Below are positions 36,377 through 47,774 of a stretch of 64,000 bases of DNA, piece by piece. Under the pieces are notes generated by a model. The model was not told where the DNA came from and searched no databases. It saw only the letters and a program-made list of their open reading frames with translations. The DNA comes from Phycomyces nitens. Lineage: Eukaryota > Mucoromycota > Mucoromycetes > Mucorales > Phycomycetaceae. Position 1 is the first letter of the stretch; each line of letters begins with the position of its first letter. The stretch lies in NCBI GenBank assembly GCA_022702545.1, contig JAHRBC010000003.1, forward strand, positions 1,426,001 to 1,490,000, written 5' to 3'. A program made the translations under genes and the position numbers.

Positions 36377-38671
36377 GATCGCCATATATTCAACATGTAA
36401 ATTATTATTATATATCAACATACACTCCATGTAAATACCTCATTGGTTTAGTTTATGATTTCATACCAAAAATAAATTCAGAACAATATTGTAAAATAAT
36501 GCTCTAGAAGCCCATTGACGTCAAAAGTGTTCACAGATATTCAATTTCTTTGGGGGGTATATAGTTAATCGATAGCAGGACATCTGCTTTGTTTCAAAAC
36601 AAAAAAAAACTTGTTGGCCTTGAGAAATAGTCCCAAAAACTTTTATCAGATTCATTTATATATATATTGCTTGGAAACGATTGAAACATCATAATGTTTT
36701 TATTATTAGTATTATTATTGTATAAGATAAGATAAAATAAAAGCAAATGTCAATTATCACTGTGGTTTGTCTTTGAATATATATACATAGTTGAAATGTT
36801 TTATTATTGTTGTTGAACTACATTGGTGAACTAGTTTTATAGCTTATTGGGCAAGTTAACATTGAGATATAAAAAATAACAGACTTTGGTAAACCATCAT
36901 CTCATACATTTACACAGAAATTGATGAATTTAGCATGATTTTGAAAAAGACCTTTTGATGATTCCTTTTTTTTTTGGTGGCATCTCGTTTGTTTCTGAAA
37001 CAAGAGATGGACAGACAGACAGATAGACAGACAGAGAGATAGATAGATAGACACAGAGAGAGATAGAGATATGCGGAACATGCGTTATTGATTTCTTGTA
37101 GCGACACGGCCAAGGCGACAATCAAGAGATTCAGGGAAAACGAGAGAATGGATCCTAGAACTGGTTGAGAGAACGGTGGTCGTTGAAAGTGCAAATAGTA
37201 CGGTATGAGGAATTCGTAAAATAAATAATAATATTTGTATGTAAATAAGAAATATATGAAAGAGGATAAGGGCGTATGGATCGTGAGTCAAGGCGACCAA
37301 ATCAGCCTTTCTTCTTAAGCGTTCATCATGTATGTATAAAAGTGTTTTTTGTGTTTTTGTGTTTTTGTATTTCCAGAGGGCTTGCAATGCCAGTATTTAT
37401 ACCAGAAATTTGGTCAAGAAGAATAAGCTCTAATGAAGCCTTTTCTTTTTTTTTATATAGAAAAAGGAGTAGGTTAATATCGTTTCATTTCTTAAGAGCC
37501 TTGAGAAATCACTCCCAGCTATTATAATACCCTTCCCCCTTTTCTATTAGCGTGGGCGGTTTAAGCAATATCTAATACAATAAATCTTGTTTTCAATATA
37601 CATATGATACACATGATATGCTAGAAGCCAAGATTCTTATTTACAATCTCCTTACTCATATGTATCTCATCTCAATTATAATATATATATATATATATCT
37701 ATGAAATGCGGATAGGCTTCATACATATTGACCTTGTCATTCAGACAATAAATATATCCTGTTTGCTGCATCCAACATTATGGTCAACTTTCTTATTAGA
37801 AAAAATATGGTTATTTACAAGATCTCTCTATTTGGCCTTATACCCAAAGCAAATGGCTGACATCCTCTATTAAGCCTGTATTTTTCCCCCATAATCTCCA
37901 AACTTTAATAGAGTTGGTATCACTGCATACCTTACACTGCAATGGCAATTGTATATCACAAGCTCATATGTAGATCTATCATGATGTAATCCTTTGAACT
38001 CTAGGATCCAGCTACACCGATAATTGTCCCCCCATTGTGGACCTCTTGCTGGCCACCAACACAAAGCCTTGATATTAGGGCTGCCTTTTATCAAGATTAT
38101 TAAAGGCATGATGGTAATCTAAAATATGTACAGACACACATGTGAATAATATCTTTGGTTAAATCTTATTACTCTAAAAGATGGGCAATAAATCTTATAA
38201 TTGAGTTATTCTGTTTAGGTCAAATTGGCGTTCTCTTTCTTATATTCTTTTTTATTTTTAGAAAAAGAAGGAAAAGGAGTCTGGTAGGAAAGAACAAAAG
38301 ACTGAAACATAGGAGTCATTACAATAGTCAAATAAAAACTACAAGTTGTGATTGTAAAGGATCTGATATTGGATACAAGCACAATATTCCATGTAAAATT
38401 CTCGTTATCCAGAATAAAATATCCTATAGTGCCCAGAGTACTTTGTACAGGATGTTTGTGCTTTAGGACTATTGGAATAGCATCAGTAGTGGTATATCAT
38501 ATAGTCATTTTAATATTCAAATGGCTCTATCATGCCATCCTTGTACCTGATGAATATTTTTGCCAGCAGAGGAGCCATTGCTAAATAGACAGTCACTTGG
38601 TATGGTTTGACTAAAAACCCAAGTTGAGGTTTGGTATAGAGTGTATTAAAAGCAATTGTAGATCTCGACAA
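36377..38671. other. Intergenic region with microsatellites and weak remnants
   Basis: About 2.3 kb. It includes a GACA/GATA-rich tract (about 37012-37070) and an AT run near 37682-37698. Small minus frames at 36910-37387 mostly translate the microsatellite. Frames at 37870-38109 (-) and 38155-38466 (+) have protein-like composition but no recognisable family. Confidence 0.5.
37012..37070. repeat. GACA/GATA-type microsatellite
   Basis: Imperfect tandem GACA, GATA and GAGA units. The minus-strand frames over it give Ser/Leu/Val/Cys-rich low-complexity peptides, which are not believable genes. Confidence 0.85.
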
Positions 38672-39055
38672 TGGATCTTTCTTCCCTCGAACTTGTTGCC
38701 TGGGTTAATCCGAGGAGCATAAACGATCCCAAAGAGACTCTACATCTCAATGTTGGAGGAAATGGATCACTAATTGTCGCAGATAGTAATCAAGGTAATC
38801 TAAATTAGATCTCTTTTGGATATACAAGATAGCTGAGTGTTACTTTATAGATAACACGACTGGGCATTCTAAACAGTATGATTAATAGACACCTGGAGAG
38901 CTCAGAATGATCCTAATGAGATCTGATATAGAACACGCTATGCATTTACACGATGCTTGAATGCCAGTACACCTGTTAGTGCGTGTCACAGTCAGGCATC
39001 AGAACTAGTTAACCTTGCTCTGGATGGTAAGGACACGATCAATTAAAGAATGCCA
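38672..39055 (+). pseudogene. Degenerate exon-like segments, family unknown
   Basis: From the ATG at 38672 a well-formed exon reads MDLSSLELVAWVNP and later ETLHLNVGGNGSLIVADSNQ, ending at a GTAATC donor. Further on (about 38889-39027) the frame DTWRAQNDPNEI, one TGA, then YRTRYAFTRCLNAS runs to a good GTAAGG donor. The single stop could be a TGG-to-TGA change. Together these look like a gene damaged by a few mutations, or missed 5' exons of the coiled-coil gene at 39496. I cannot decide which. Confidence 0.35.
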
Positions 39056-39166
39056 ATAAAAACAAGGGCAAAAACAGAAATAATATCAAGAATATCAATA
39101 TCAATAATAATAATAATAATAATAATTAAATACACATGTATATACTCTTTCTGATTTGATATTGGG

Positions 39167-39418
39167 TTAAGGCTTCAATGCGGCAGCCGTTTTCATGAGT
39201 GTTGGGTGAGCAACCGCTATAATCAATGTATATATGCGTATATGCATATATCTACATCTGGTGGTGTATACACGTTTCTCATTGTACCCATGGCTAACGT
39301 ATGATCTCTGATTTCCTAAAGTGTTGAGGACCCATTTGAACACAGGTAAGTACCACAGCCATGTATAGAATAGTATTAAGATGCCAGTAAATAGGATGAA
39401 GATGATGTACTCAATCAT
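39167..39418 (-). CDS. Putative small single-pass membrane protein
   Basis: An 83-codon frame starts MIEYIIFILFTGILILFYTW, a hydrophobic N-terminal segment, then carries a basic tail with NQRSYVSHGYNEKRVY. Part of the tail (codons over about 39223-39261) has an intron-like composition, with GTAGAT at one end and TTATAG at the other, 39 bases and a multiple of three, so it could be spliced or read through. The 3' end reads AVAHPTLMKTAAALKP. No family recognised. It lies divergent to the coiled-coil gene, and its longer upstream extension would overlap that gene's start. Confidence 0.35.
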   Translation of the reverse strand: MIEYIIFILFTGILILFYTWLWYLPVFKWVLNTLGNQRSYVSHGYNEKRVYTTRCRYMHIRIYTLIIAVAHPTLMKTAAALKP

Positions 39419-39495
39419 ACTGTGCCTAAAAACCGAACTGATAAAAACCAATCGAGATCGAGAACAGCGCCAAATGAACGAAATCAAATTAGATT

Positions 39496-42111
39496 ATGCG
39501 TATGTATATCACTAGAGCTATTGCAAACCAGCATTCGATTGACATTGTAAGCAGGTACCTTGGAGTGACAGATGATTATTGCTATGATATCAGCAACTCT
39601 CAAAGACTGAATAGTAAGTGGCCTCTGGAGCCTTTGGTGACCAGAGAATTTAATCCAAATTGTGTACAAAAAGAGTCCCAAGTACTTGAGAATGGCATGG
39701 ATCCCATGTTGACCAGGATCCAAGACATGGATGAGATGTGGGATGAAGTCAAAAAGGGTTCCAAGTTTCCTTTTATTGTAAAGTTGCGACTTACAGACGA
39801 CCAGTCTTTTATGGGTACTCTTGTTTTGGCGGATTTACTACACCCAAACTTCCTTCCGTCTGTCAACCTTGGCTCCCCTCGATATGGCTTTCACTATTCA
39901 TTTTCCAAACTAAGTATGTCAGAAACCACTTAAACGGCATTCTTGATACCAAAATGCTTATATAATCCGTTTGATTCAGAGGATCTTGTCAGTGCAGTTG
40001 TAGATCCAGATTATCATGGCCACATGGATATCGATAACAATGTCTTTACAAAACTGCTGGCCGAATACTTTTGTGGAAAGAGCAAATGTACTGTATTCAT
40101 GTATTTTGATGTAAGTAGTCTCGGCAGATCATAGGCTTGAACAGTGCCAAGATCGAGAACAAACGTTTGGATCCTTAGGAACGCTCCAAAAAGCCAGACG
40201 AAGTGACAGAGGCACTCTTGTTTTCACGATCCTTGCAAAAGATCCATTTCCATGCCATGCGCAACACAACAGATGGACGCATTGAAGACTTTAAGGATCT
40301 TTATGAATTAGAACACCAGAAGCATATACAGGCAGAGGTAATATTAGTACAGAGTGTTGATGGCTTTGACTAAACATCCCAGGGTAGAAACTACGTATAG
40401 AACTCGATGAGAACCTATTGATCTCGAGACAAGCACTGAATGAAATGGAAGAGCAGTCAAAGGACTGGGAAAACAAGTACAAGGCAGCAGAAAGAAAATT
40501 GGATTCGGTGAGTACTATGGATCCAGTAAAAAAAAAATCAGGAAAACAATCATACTGATCCCAAAGTTTGATTGTGTGTCTATACATTATAGCTTAAAAA
40601 AGACATGGAGTTAAAGGTCATGAAAGAAAAGGTTACAAAGTACGATTCTGATATTGCAATATTAAAGCAAGATGGACTTTACAGAGAGGTCTTGGTAGAA
40701 TTAGGTACGTATGTTTCCAAAAAAAAAAATACCTGGGATCTAAACATTGTCTATGTATCATAGTTGCTACCAGACATATCTTGGACAATGCCACTATTTT
40801 TGGGATAAAAAAGGCAGTAAGTAAATCTGATATTCATCTAGATCAAAAGCCAGAAAAGTGTATTTAGGAAATCTGTATAGGAAAAACTAAAGATGGAGCG
40901 TTCAAGGTCTAAAGAACTTGATCACATCATAAGCCAGTTGAACAAGGCCAGAAAGAAACTGGCGACCAAGTGTGAGACCCTTGAAAAGGCCAATATTGAG
41001 TTTGAGGTAAGAGTTTTATCGACAGATTCATTTAAAGTTGGCAAATTCACCCATTGAACGCCTATATTGATATCCGTATTAAAAAAAATAGACGACCGTA
41101 AAGGTGTTAAAGGTAAGAGAATATAGAGCAAATCAATAGGTAGGTACTCATGCAATACTTTAGGAGGAGGTCAATGGACTCAAGACAGAATTAAAGATTA
41201 GTAATGAAAGTTATGAGCGGTCTCTGGTAAGAATTGTTATAATATGCTGTCTCCGCTACCAAGTATTCTTATCATGATTCATTATCCAGGAATACAGAAA
41301 GAGAGACGTGAAACGGTACCAAGCAGAATTGGCATTTGCTCAAGAGGAAACAGAACAATGCCGGGCCCAGATCCAATACTATAGATCCCAAAGTTCCCAG
41401 GCATTCGCAAATAGTCTACCCAAAGAACCTATCCAAAGCCAACCTACTCCAATTGCTCCAGTACTTACCACCCAAAGTACCCATGCATCTCAAAATGCAT
41501 TTAATCCCCCATCTACATCAAAAGGCCCTGCTCCACCGAAAAGACATGTTCCATTTGGCTTATCAGAATCACCAAGTCCTATTCTTGGTCCAGCAGAAAC
41601 CATGGAGGAACCAGCTCCTTTTGCATCAAAACCATTATCAAAAACATTATCAAAACCACCAGCATCATCACTAGAGTCGCCACCACTGCAAAACAACCCT
41701 ACCATTTCAACATCTAGACCTCCTGTGCCAAAACCAAGTAACAAGGGAAAAGAAAAGGCAACAGAACCTCCAGTGGCTACCGTTGATGATACAAGAGCCA
41801 AAAATGTTCTCGAAAAGAGGTCTCCGGTTGCTTTTAGATCGCCTACACTAGAGGCGAATGCCTTTACAGACGAAGAAAACGACTTTCCCATGTTTGATGA
41901 ACCAATTCCAAGGAAAAGCTTCATCGAGCCATTACCACCCAAAAAATACAAGCCAGCAAAGAAAACCAAGCCAGTCAAGAATATCAAGGATACATCCATG
42001 GGTGGGTCGACTCTTAAAAAGAGACGCAAACTATCCCAGAGACCAGTTCACAATGATATTTCTACAAGAGGATCCGTCAGTCCAATGACAAAATGGCTAA
42101 ATGACAATTAA
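39496..42111 (+). CDS. Unrecognised head-plus-coiled-coil protein with basic disordered tail
   Basis: Ten exons join in phase (39496-39913, 39980-40110, 40179-40337, 40388-40507, 40593-40704, 40764-40816, 40881-41006, 41092-41112, 41164-41226, 41290-42111), giving 674 residues. Residues ~1-235 look like a mixed globular head (KFPFIVKLRLTDDQSF, LLAEYFCGKSKCTVFMYFD). Residues ~235-415 form a heptad-rich coiled coil. The tail is Pro/Ser-rich with basic patches (STLKKRRKL) fitting nuclear import. Head, coil and disordered basic tail recall XRCC4/SAS-6-type proteins in outline only; I see no sequence proof and do not assign it. Two exons are tiny (21 and 63 bases). The true start may be further upstream. 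Confidence 0.7.
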
Positions 42112-42337
42112 TACATACTGAATACTTTTTTTTATTTATGTTTTTTTTTTGCTATTTCAAGAACCCAATCTTATTAGCTATAATTAATGCCTTGTACTTA
42201 TTTCTGTATAATATACTTTTTGGATTTAGATTGCAACTGTAAGCAACAGATCGCCTAAAGGTTGGGAATGTAGAAAGCATATATTAAGAGACCAATCTGC
42301 TCGTCTGTTTTGCTTCAAACAAGCAAACAAAAAACAA

Positions 42338-43201
42338 ATGAGTCAAAGTGTTTCCCCTTTTCCTATACACCAAAAGAAGACAAACACACTTGATGACCTT
42401 GAAGATCTTGTCAAGCGCCTCAATGCACATATTGACATACTAGATTCTCACGTCTTTAAACCTTCTGATGAGCGTGATCTTGATCCCTGGGCTACCCATA
42501 TCCCCACTCACTATGCAGCCCTGCTAGATCGACTCCAAGCCGTGTGTTCATGTCCAAACAAAAGGCCACCTTGTTCTGCAAATGTCCTTCCGGCCAAAGA
42601 TGTTCCATGGCTTGATCCCGTGGAGCCCTTTCAGACGAAAAAGCCAGAAGACCCGCTTAGACGTCAATATGCACACTGGTGCACCCTCCTGAAATGTTTG
42701 CCATTATTGGACCCCACGGCCCAAGCACAGGTATGCGCTGTTGGGGTACACGGCATGCGAGAGATCTTAAAGTACAAGGGAACGGGTGGGCTTTCCAGCG
42801 ATGTAAAACTCGGACCAACAGAAGATGAGAATGAGTATGGACGACTTCGGGATTCGATGCGATTTCCAAGTACCACAAAGACTAATGGCATGGCAAATGA
42901 GAATCCCAATTGTGCTGCAAGTCTGATGAGCAAACTGAATGATTCGACTACGCTGCATATGCTTTATGAATCGAGCAATACATTGGGAATGAATACATCG
43001 AATGGATTGAGTCGATCAGGTGGATTGTATAGACCGAATGGCAGTAGTTCATTAGGATCAAGAATGTCTCCCATGACCCAATCTTCATTGGAATCCTTGT
43101 GTGTACAGAAACCTGGCCTTAAAAGATGGCTGCATAACCATACTAGAAAAAAGACATCTAATGCGAGTGCTCTTGATAAACTAGCTGGCTGGTTTAAATA
43201 A
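42338..43201 (+). CDS. Intronless hypothetical protein (287 aa)
   Basis: A single open frame from MSQSVSPFPIHQ to AGWFK. The N-terminal half appears ordered and helical: LDDLEDLVKRLNAHIDILDSH, then WATHIPTHYAALLDRLQAVC and AHWCTLLKCLPLLDP, with several cysteines (SCPNKRPPC). The C-terminal half is Ser/Asn/Gly-rich and ends in a basic region, KRWLHNHTRKK. I do not recognise a family. It starts 227 bases after the coiled-coil gene on the same strand and is convergent with the Hook gene, 213 bases away. Confidence 0.7.
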   Translation: MSQSVSPFPIHQKKTNTLDDLEDLVKRLNAHIDILDSHVFKPSDERDLDPWATHIPTHYAALLDRLQAVCSCPNKRPPCSANVLPAKDVPWLDPVEPFQTKKPEDPLRRQYAHWCTLLKCLPLLDPTAQAQVCAVGVHGMREILKYKGTGGLSSDVKLGPTEDENEYGRLRDSMRFPSTTKTNGMANENPNCAASLMSKLNDSTTLHMLYESSNTLGMNTSNGLSRSGGLYRPNGSSSLGSRMSPMTQSSLESLCVQKPGLKRWLHNHTRKKTSNASALDKLAGWFK

Positions 43202-43414
43202 TAAGGATATTAAAGATGATAATGATAATGATGATAATAATTGTTTTTATAATCATTTATAATTTATAATAAATAATAAATATGTAAAAGTATATATGTG
43301 CGGTTTGTTTGATTTTTATATAAAAGTTCAGAATCTCAAGGCATAAGAAATAATAAAAAGAGAGAGAGAAGGAAATGACGACTGGAGAGTGTTGTACGTA
43401 TCTTTTGTTGGCTA

Positions 43415-46285
43415 TTAGCAAAGACGTTGTCTGAGTTGGCCATCCAAGATCTTGCGCTGTCTACCAAGCCATGAGGAAGGGGTCGAGCGGATAGAGAGGC
43501 TCGAGGTGTCCCGATGGTGGCGACGGGCCAGATCATACCATGCAGAGATGATCAGTTGTTGTTCTCTTCTCGACTGGAGTCTGACATCGTGAATTTGCTT
43601 CTATTTTACCCAATCCATTCTGTAAGTCTTGGGGGTTTAAAATGAGGCCAACAAAATACCTTGAGAAGATCATGTTCTTCTTCTTTTGTGCGAGCACGGC
43701 CAAGAAGTCCACCATCTTCTCTTCCATTCATGCCTCCAAAGCGAGCACTCATTTCCTGGTAGAGCTGGCCATAGAGTTTTACCATCTAAATAATTCAATT
43801 AGACCAACAAGCCCTTTTCTTCTTCTTCTTCTTCTTTTGATCTACTCACATCTCTCACTTTACGGATCTTTCCTTGTGTTTCGTTGATCTCTTCTTGGAG
43901 ATGAAGCACATGTATCTGAAGATTGGCATTTTCTCGTTTGATAATCTCGAGATCCGCACTTTATGAAAATGTTAATATCTAAAATAACCATACCATAATC
44001 CTACTTACTCGCTTAAACCAGGTCGACCTTGGGAAGCTTCATCTTCAGGATGGTTATTGACTCCATTGAGATAATTGGCCTCTACCAACATGCGGTTGAT
44101 GTCATGGAGTTGCATCTTGGTGATGTCTTCTAGTCTGTTTAGACGTTCCTGGATCTTGGTCTGTTCAGATTCAAACTGACCAAGACTTACTCCGTCCTTG
44201 GCCACACTACGAGTGCCTTCCAGGACAGCTCCCTCGAGTTTTGTAGTTGTTTCACGCAGATGGGTACTTTCTTTCTCAAGATCCATAATACGTGACCTAA
44301 AAGCCATGATGGTCTGGGTCTGGTTGATAAGTGAGTCTGGGATACCATTACGGATCTGAGCAAGCTCTTCACGAAGTTGGTCGCGCTCACTCAACACGCT
44401 GTGGTATGTCTAACAAATAAAACAAGATTGTTTGATAAAGGAAATCCAGTTTGTCGTCTTACTTTCTCGAGCTGTTTCTTGGCCTGCTCTACAGCCTTGA
44501 GGGTTTCTGTTTCCTGTGCAGAGTCTGATCCAGAAGCCTTTTCTTCGGATTCTCTGATCTGTCTCTGCAATCGAACGATTGTCAGACGCCTAGATAACCA
44601 AGAATCAGCATATGGTAATACAGTACAAAAAAAAAGAAGACTTACAACTCGGTGATATTCGCGTTTTTTACGTTTTCCTCCATATTATTGTTGGTGCCAT
44701 CCACCTCATCATCAATCACCACACTTGCTCGATGGCTGACGAGTCTGTTGACTGGTTGAACTGCTCAAGAGTTAGTTTGTGTAGACGAGAATAAAGCGAC
44801 TTACCAACGCCCAGTTCATACTCTTTAATGTGCTCTTCTAGCATCTGCACCTGTTCTGCATTGCGATCGCGGTCGCTCTCGAGATAGGCACAGGTTTCTG
44901 CCATGCCTCGTAATTCTGCATCAAGACGATTTCTTTCTCTGAGGATCTCTCGGTTGCCTAGTTCGAGATGCTGGACCTGCTCTTTGTAAGAGTCCATGAG
45001 GGTCTTGAAGGCCAGTACTTTTCTGTACTCGTCTTCGACCTGATGGCTACGCTCCAACAGACTGGTATTCTGGTCTTCAAGAGCCTATTCAAACACATTA
45101 GGCTCAAGAAACTATACTCAAACAAAGCTTACTTTGATCTGTCGCTTCAGCTCTGAAGTCTCTTCGACCTTTCGCTTGTACTTCTCAAGGGTATTTTCCA
45201 ATTTCTGCATGCGCTCTGTAGTGTGCCGATACTCGTCCAATTGATCCCTTAATCCAGAGGCTTCGTCTGCCTTTACTGTCAGTTCATCAACCTATGCTTT
45301 TGTTTAATAAATGTTGCAGGCATCTTACAGGAATATTGCATTTAAATGCTTACCTTTCTCTTCAATTCATAAATGGCAGACATATGGGTTTCCAACAGGG
45401 TCTCTGTCTCATGGCGCCTATCTTCACTCCTCTCCCTATTTCACAATGCCCCTTATTTTGTCAGCCAAGACAAGATGACCCACACATGCAATTACTTGAA
45501 AAAATAACATACAAATCTTGCTTCAGGTGATCTATTTCTGTTCTCATCACAAAGTCGGCCTTGCCTGTACTATTGGCTTGTGTAATTGCCTCGTCCATGT
45601 CGCGTAACCGATTCTTTAGGTCTTCCTTTTCACCAATTACATCGTTCTAAAAAAAAAGAGAGAAAGACCAATAAGAACAAGACCAGATAAAGACAAGAAG
45701 CTTACGAGTCTGTCCCGGAGCACTTCATATTCAGTCAAGAGTTGGGTGTGGGATGTCTCGTATTGTTTCTTTTCGTCCAAGACCTTTTCAAATTCAATTT
45801 GGTACCGATAAGGCATATCCATGTCGATTAAGCTCTTTGTGTTTGAAATCGACGACACCTGAGAAAGGCGATTCTTCACAGGCGGCATGGATTCATAATC
45901 ATTATTGAAATGACTCATGACCTGTTCAATCGAAACCATTAGACAGTGCTGGCTTTTCTGGGTCAGACTCTGGATCATGTCAATGTAGATCCGGTTATTG
46001 TCCGATTGGACTGCAATTGCGATAATCAGCTGGCAAACCAATAGAATCTCATGGGGGTCAGCATCTTTTGCAATAGCAGATACGTTTACGGTAGGAAGCA
46101 ATTCTGGGTCCTGACCAAGGATTTCTTCAAAATAACGAGTGATGAGTTTGTGGATTTTCTTTTGGTTGTTGAATCGAACGACCCAGTTGCTGGCTGTTTC
46201 TGTTGGAGTGATTTGTTTGAACCATTTAGGATCACTGTATGTTTGTTAAGAATTAATTATTGTTATCCTTTTTTTGGAATATTTA

Positions 46286-46339
<54 letters not shown>

Positions 46340-46585
46340 GGGAGAGTAGGAAAGTGAGTGAGTGAGTGAGTGAGTGAATTACATGTCAGTCAGGACTTGG
46401 GAAAGGATGATGCCATCTGCCAGTTCGACAACGGTGTCAATTGGACTCGACTTGCATTCAAATGTGTTGATCTATATAGTGCCTTCGAGATTAATTGTCA
46501 ATTGTCTATTCAATAAAGAGATGCCTGTGCTTGCCCATTCAACAAAGGCGTCTTCCATTGTGGATTCCATCCGTGAGAATGTCAT
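43415..46585 (-). CDS. Hook-family dynein adaptor
   Basis: About a dozen exons from ATG 46585 to TAA 43415. The N-terminal Hook domain is spliced as AFVEW (exon 1, 46585-46535) joined to INTFECKSSPIDTVVELADG (exon 2, 46471-46383), then DPKWF (exon 3, 46234-45706) with helical LLVCQLIIAIAVQSDNN. A long coiled coil follows (exons at 45646-45513, then about 45450-43900). The cargo-binding end reads EQQLIISAWYDLARRHHRD and SWLGRQRK, the hallmark of Hook C-termini. Known role: links dynein (through the light intermediate chain) to endosomes via FTS/FHIP for long-range transport in hyphae. Intron 1 is GC-AG; intron 2 contains (TA)n and (GTGA)n runs. The exact start among three close in-frame ATGs is open. 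Confidence 0.88.
46288..46378. repeat. (TA)n and (GTGA)n microsatellites in Hook intron 2
   Basis: A TA dinucleotide run (about 46288-46335) is followed by five to six GTGA units (about 46354-46378). Both lie inside intron 2 of the minus-strand Hook gene, close to its 5' splice site at 46382. Confidence 0.9.
46472..46534 (-). other. GC-AG intron 1 of the Hook gene
   Basis: The donor is TGG|GCAAGC and the acceptor ATATAG|ATC, 63 bases. The unspliced reading meets a TAG. Removal joins the conserved Trp to INTF, as expected for the first helix of Hook domains. No in-frame GT donor keeps that tryptophan. Confidence 0.75.
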
Positions 46586-47315
46586 TCTTCTTCTCTTGGA
46601 CGTTCTTTTTTGGTTTCTTTTTGAAAAGGGAGAAGAAAGAGGTGAAAGGGGTGAATATCCAAAAAAAGAAGATTAAAAAAAAAGTGTCTTTGCCTACAAG
46701 GCATAAAATGTCAGAAGAGGGTTTTATAATGTGTATAATTAATTAATTATATAATATATTTATAATATATTTATCCTTCCACCAACAAATACATTGTCTT
46801 TTGGGTTGCACCAGCCAATTCTTTAGGGATCTCAGGATTATACGGTGAGAATGGTAAATATTGTCACTTTTGCCAAAATGACAACGTTGGTGAAACAAAG
46901 ACAGAGAATGTTGGTTATAGGCTTTTCGTGGCCGCGTTTTTTATTCTCAGATGATTATATAAAGAACATGTATATCTTTCTACCTTTCTTGCAAACACCC
47001 ATCTTTTAATGAGCAAAGTTGGTGGCAAGAAGAGAAGAGAAAAGATGGATGGATGGATGAACTTAAATAATTAGATGACAAGATGGTCTTATAAAACCAC
47101 GATTTGTCTTTTTTTTAAAAAACACACACATTTAAACACCTTTTTGAATGTATCACTGTTCATGCTCTAGTTGGCATGTAGTTTTCTTGTATTGAGGTCC
47201 CCTTTAACGCTGCTTTGTACTCGAGGCTGAACTGAGAGAATGAGCCCCATATTTCTTGGTATCGACTCCTGCATCGCTTATCGTTTTCTTGATCTAGTTG
47301 GCTATTGTTGTTGGG
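46586..47315. other. Intergenic region upstream of the Hook gene
   Basis: About 730 bases between the Hook start and the retroelement relic. A/T-rich with purine-rich GAAAGAGG-type tracts. No gene seen. The Hook promoter should lie here on the minus strand; no clear TATA box was found at a good distance. Confidence 0.5.
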
Positions 47316-47774
47316 TTAGTCGAGCGACAAGGTGTATGTTTTTAGGATATTTGCCAGGAATAAGAGGGTGGTTCTTTGGCAAGTGCCTACACATCCATCT
47401 TGTTTTTTCAAGGCGGTGACAGGGTAGATATGTGGCTCAGCTATTGTTCCAAGCTTTGTCATCTTTGGGCCCATCTCCTTTGGTTGCCTTGCTGTTAATG
47501 ATACTCCTATGGGGCTAGAGGGATTTTTCTCATCAATGTGGAAATGAGCATCTTGGAATTGGAGGTTTTCTAGGTCTGATATCGGTTTCCACATTGTAGC
47601 TACTGTTGATAACAATATGGTCTTTTGTTGGAACTGACCTTGAGTGAGTAGTGCTGTAGGACCCCAACTTATCGCATGTTTTACTATCTGGATAGGATCA
47701 TATATCTCGTTAAAATAAGGTGGATAACCTTGTACACTCAAGTAATCACTGATCGACTTGTATTGAGAGTACAT
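47316..47774 (-). pseudogene. DIRS-type tyrosine recombinase fragment
   Basis: A 152-codon open piece, the longest left in the element. It has the helix and strand pattern of the N-terminal half (ATMWKPISDL, then AHFHIDEKN and the beta strand with PKE) but stops before the C-terminal H-x-x-R and tyrosine motifs. A truncated, inactive recombinase remnant. Confidence 0.55.

Noticed and set aside
37085..37194. Plus-strand reading resembling a Tc1/mariner helix-turn-helix (KATIKRFRENERMDPRTG)
   Set aside because: Only a few dozen codons with frame breaks and no DDE motifs nearby; too weak to call a transposase relic.
36910..37387. Overlapping minus-strand frames of 63-100 codons
   Set aside because: They mostly translate the GACA/GATA microsatellite and AT-rich flanks; low-complexity peptides.
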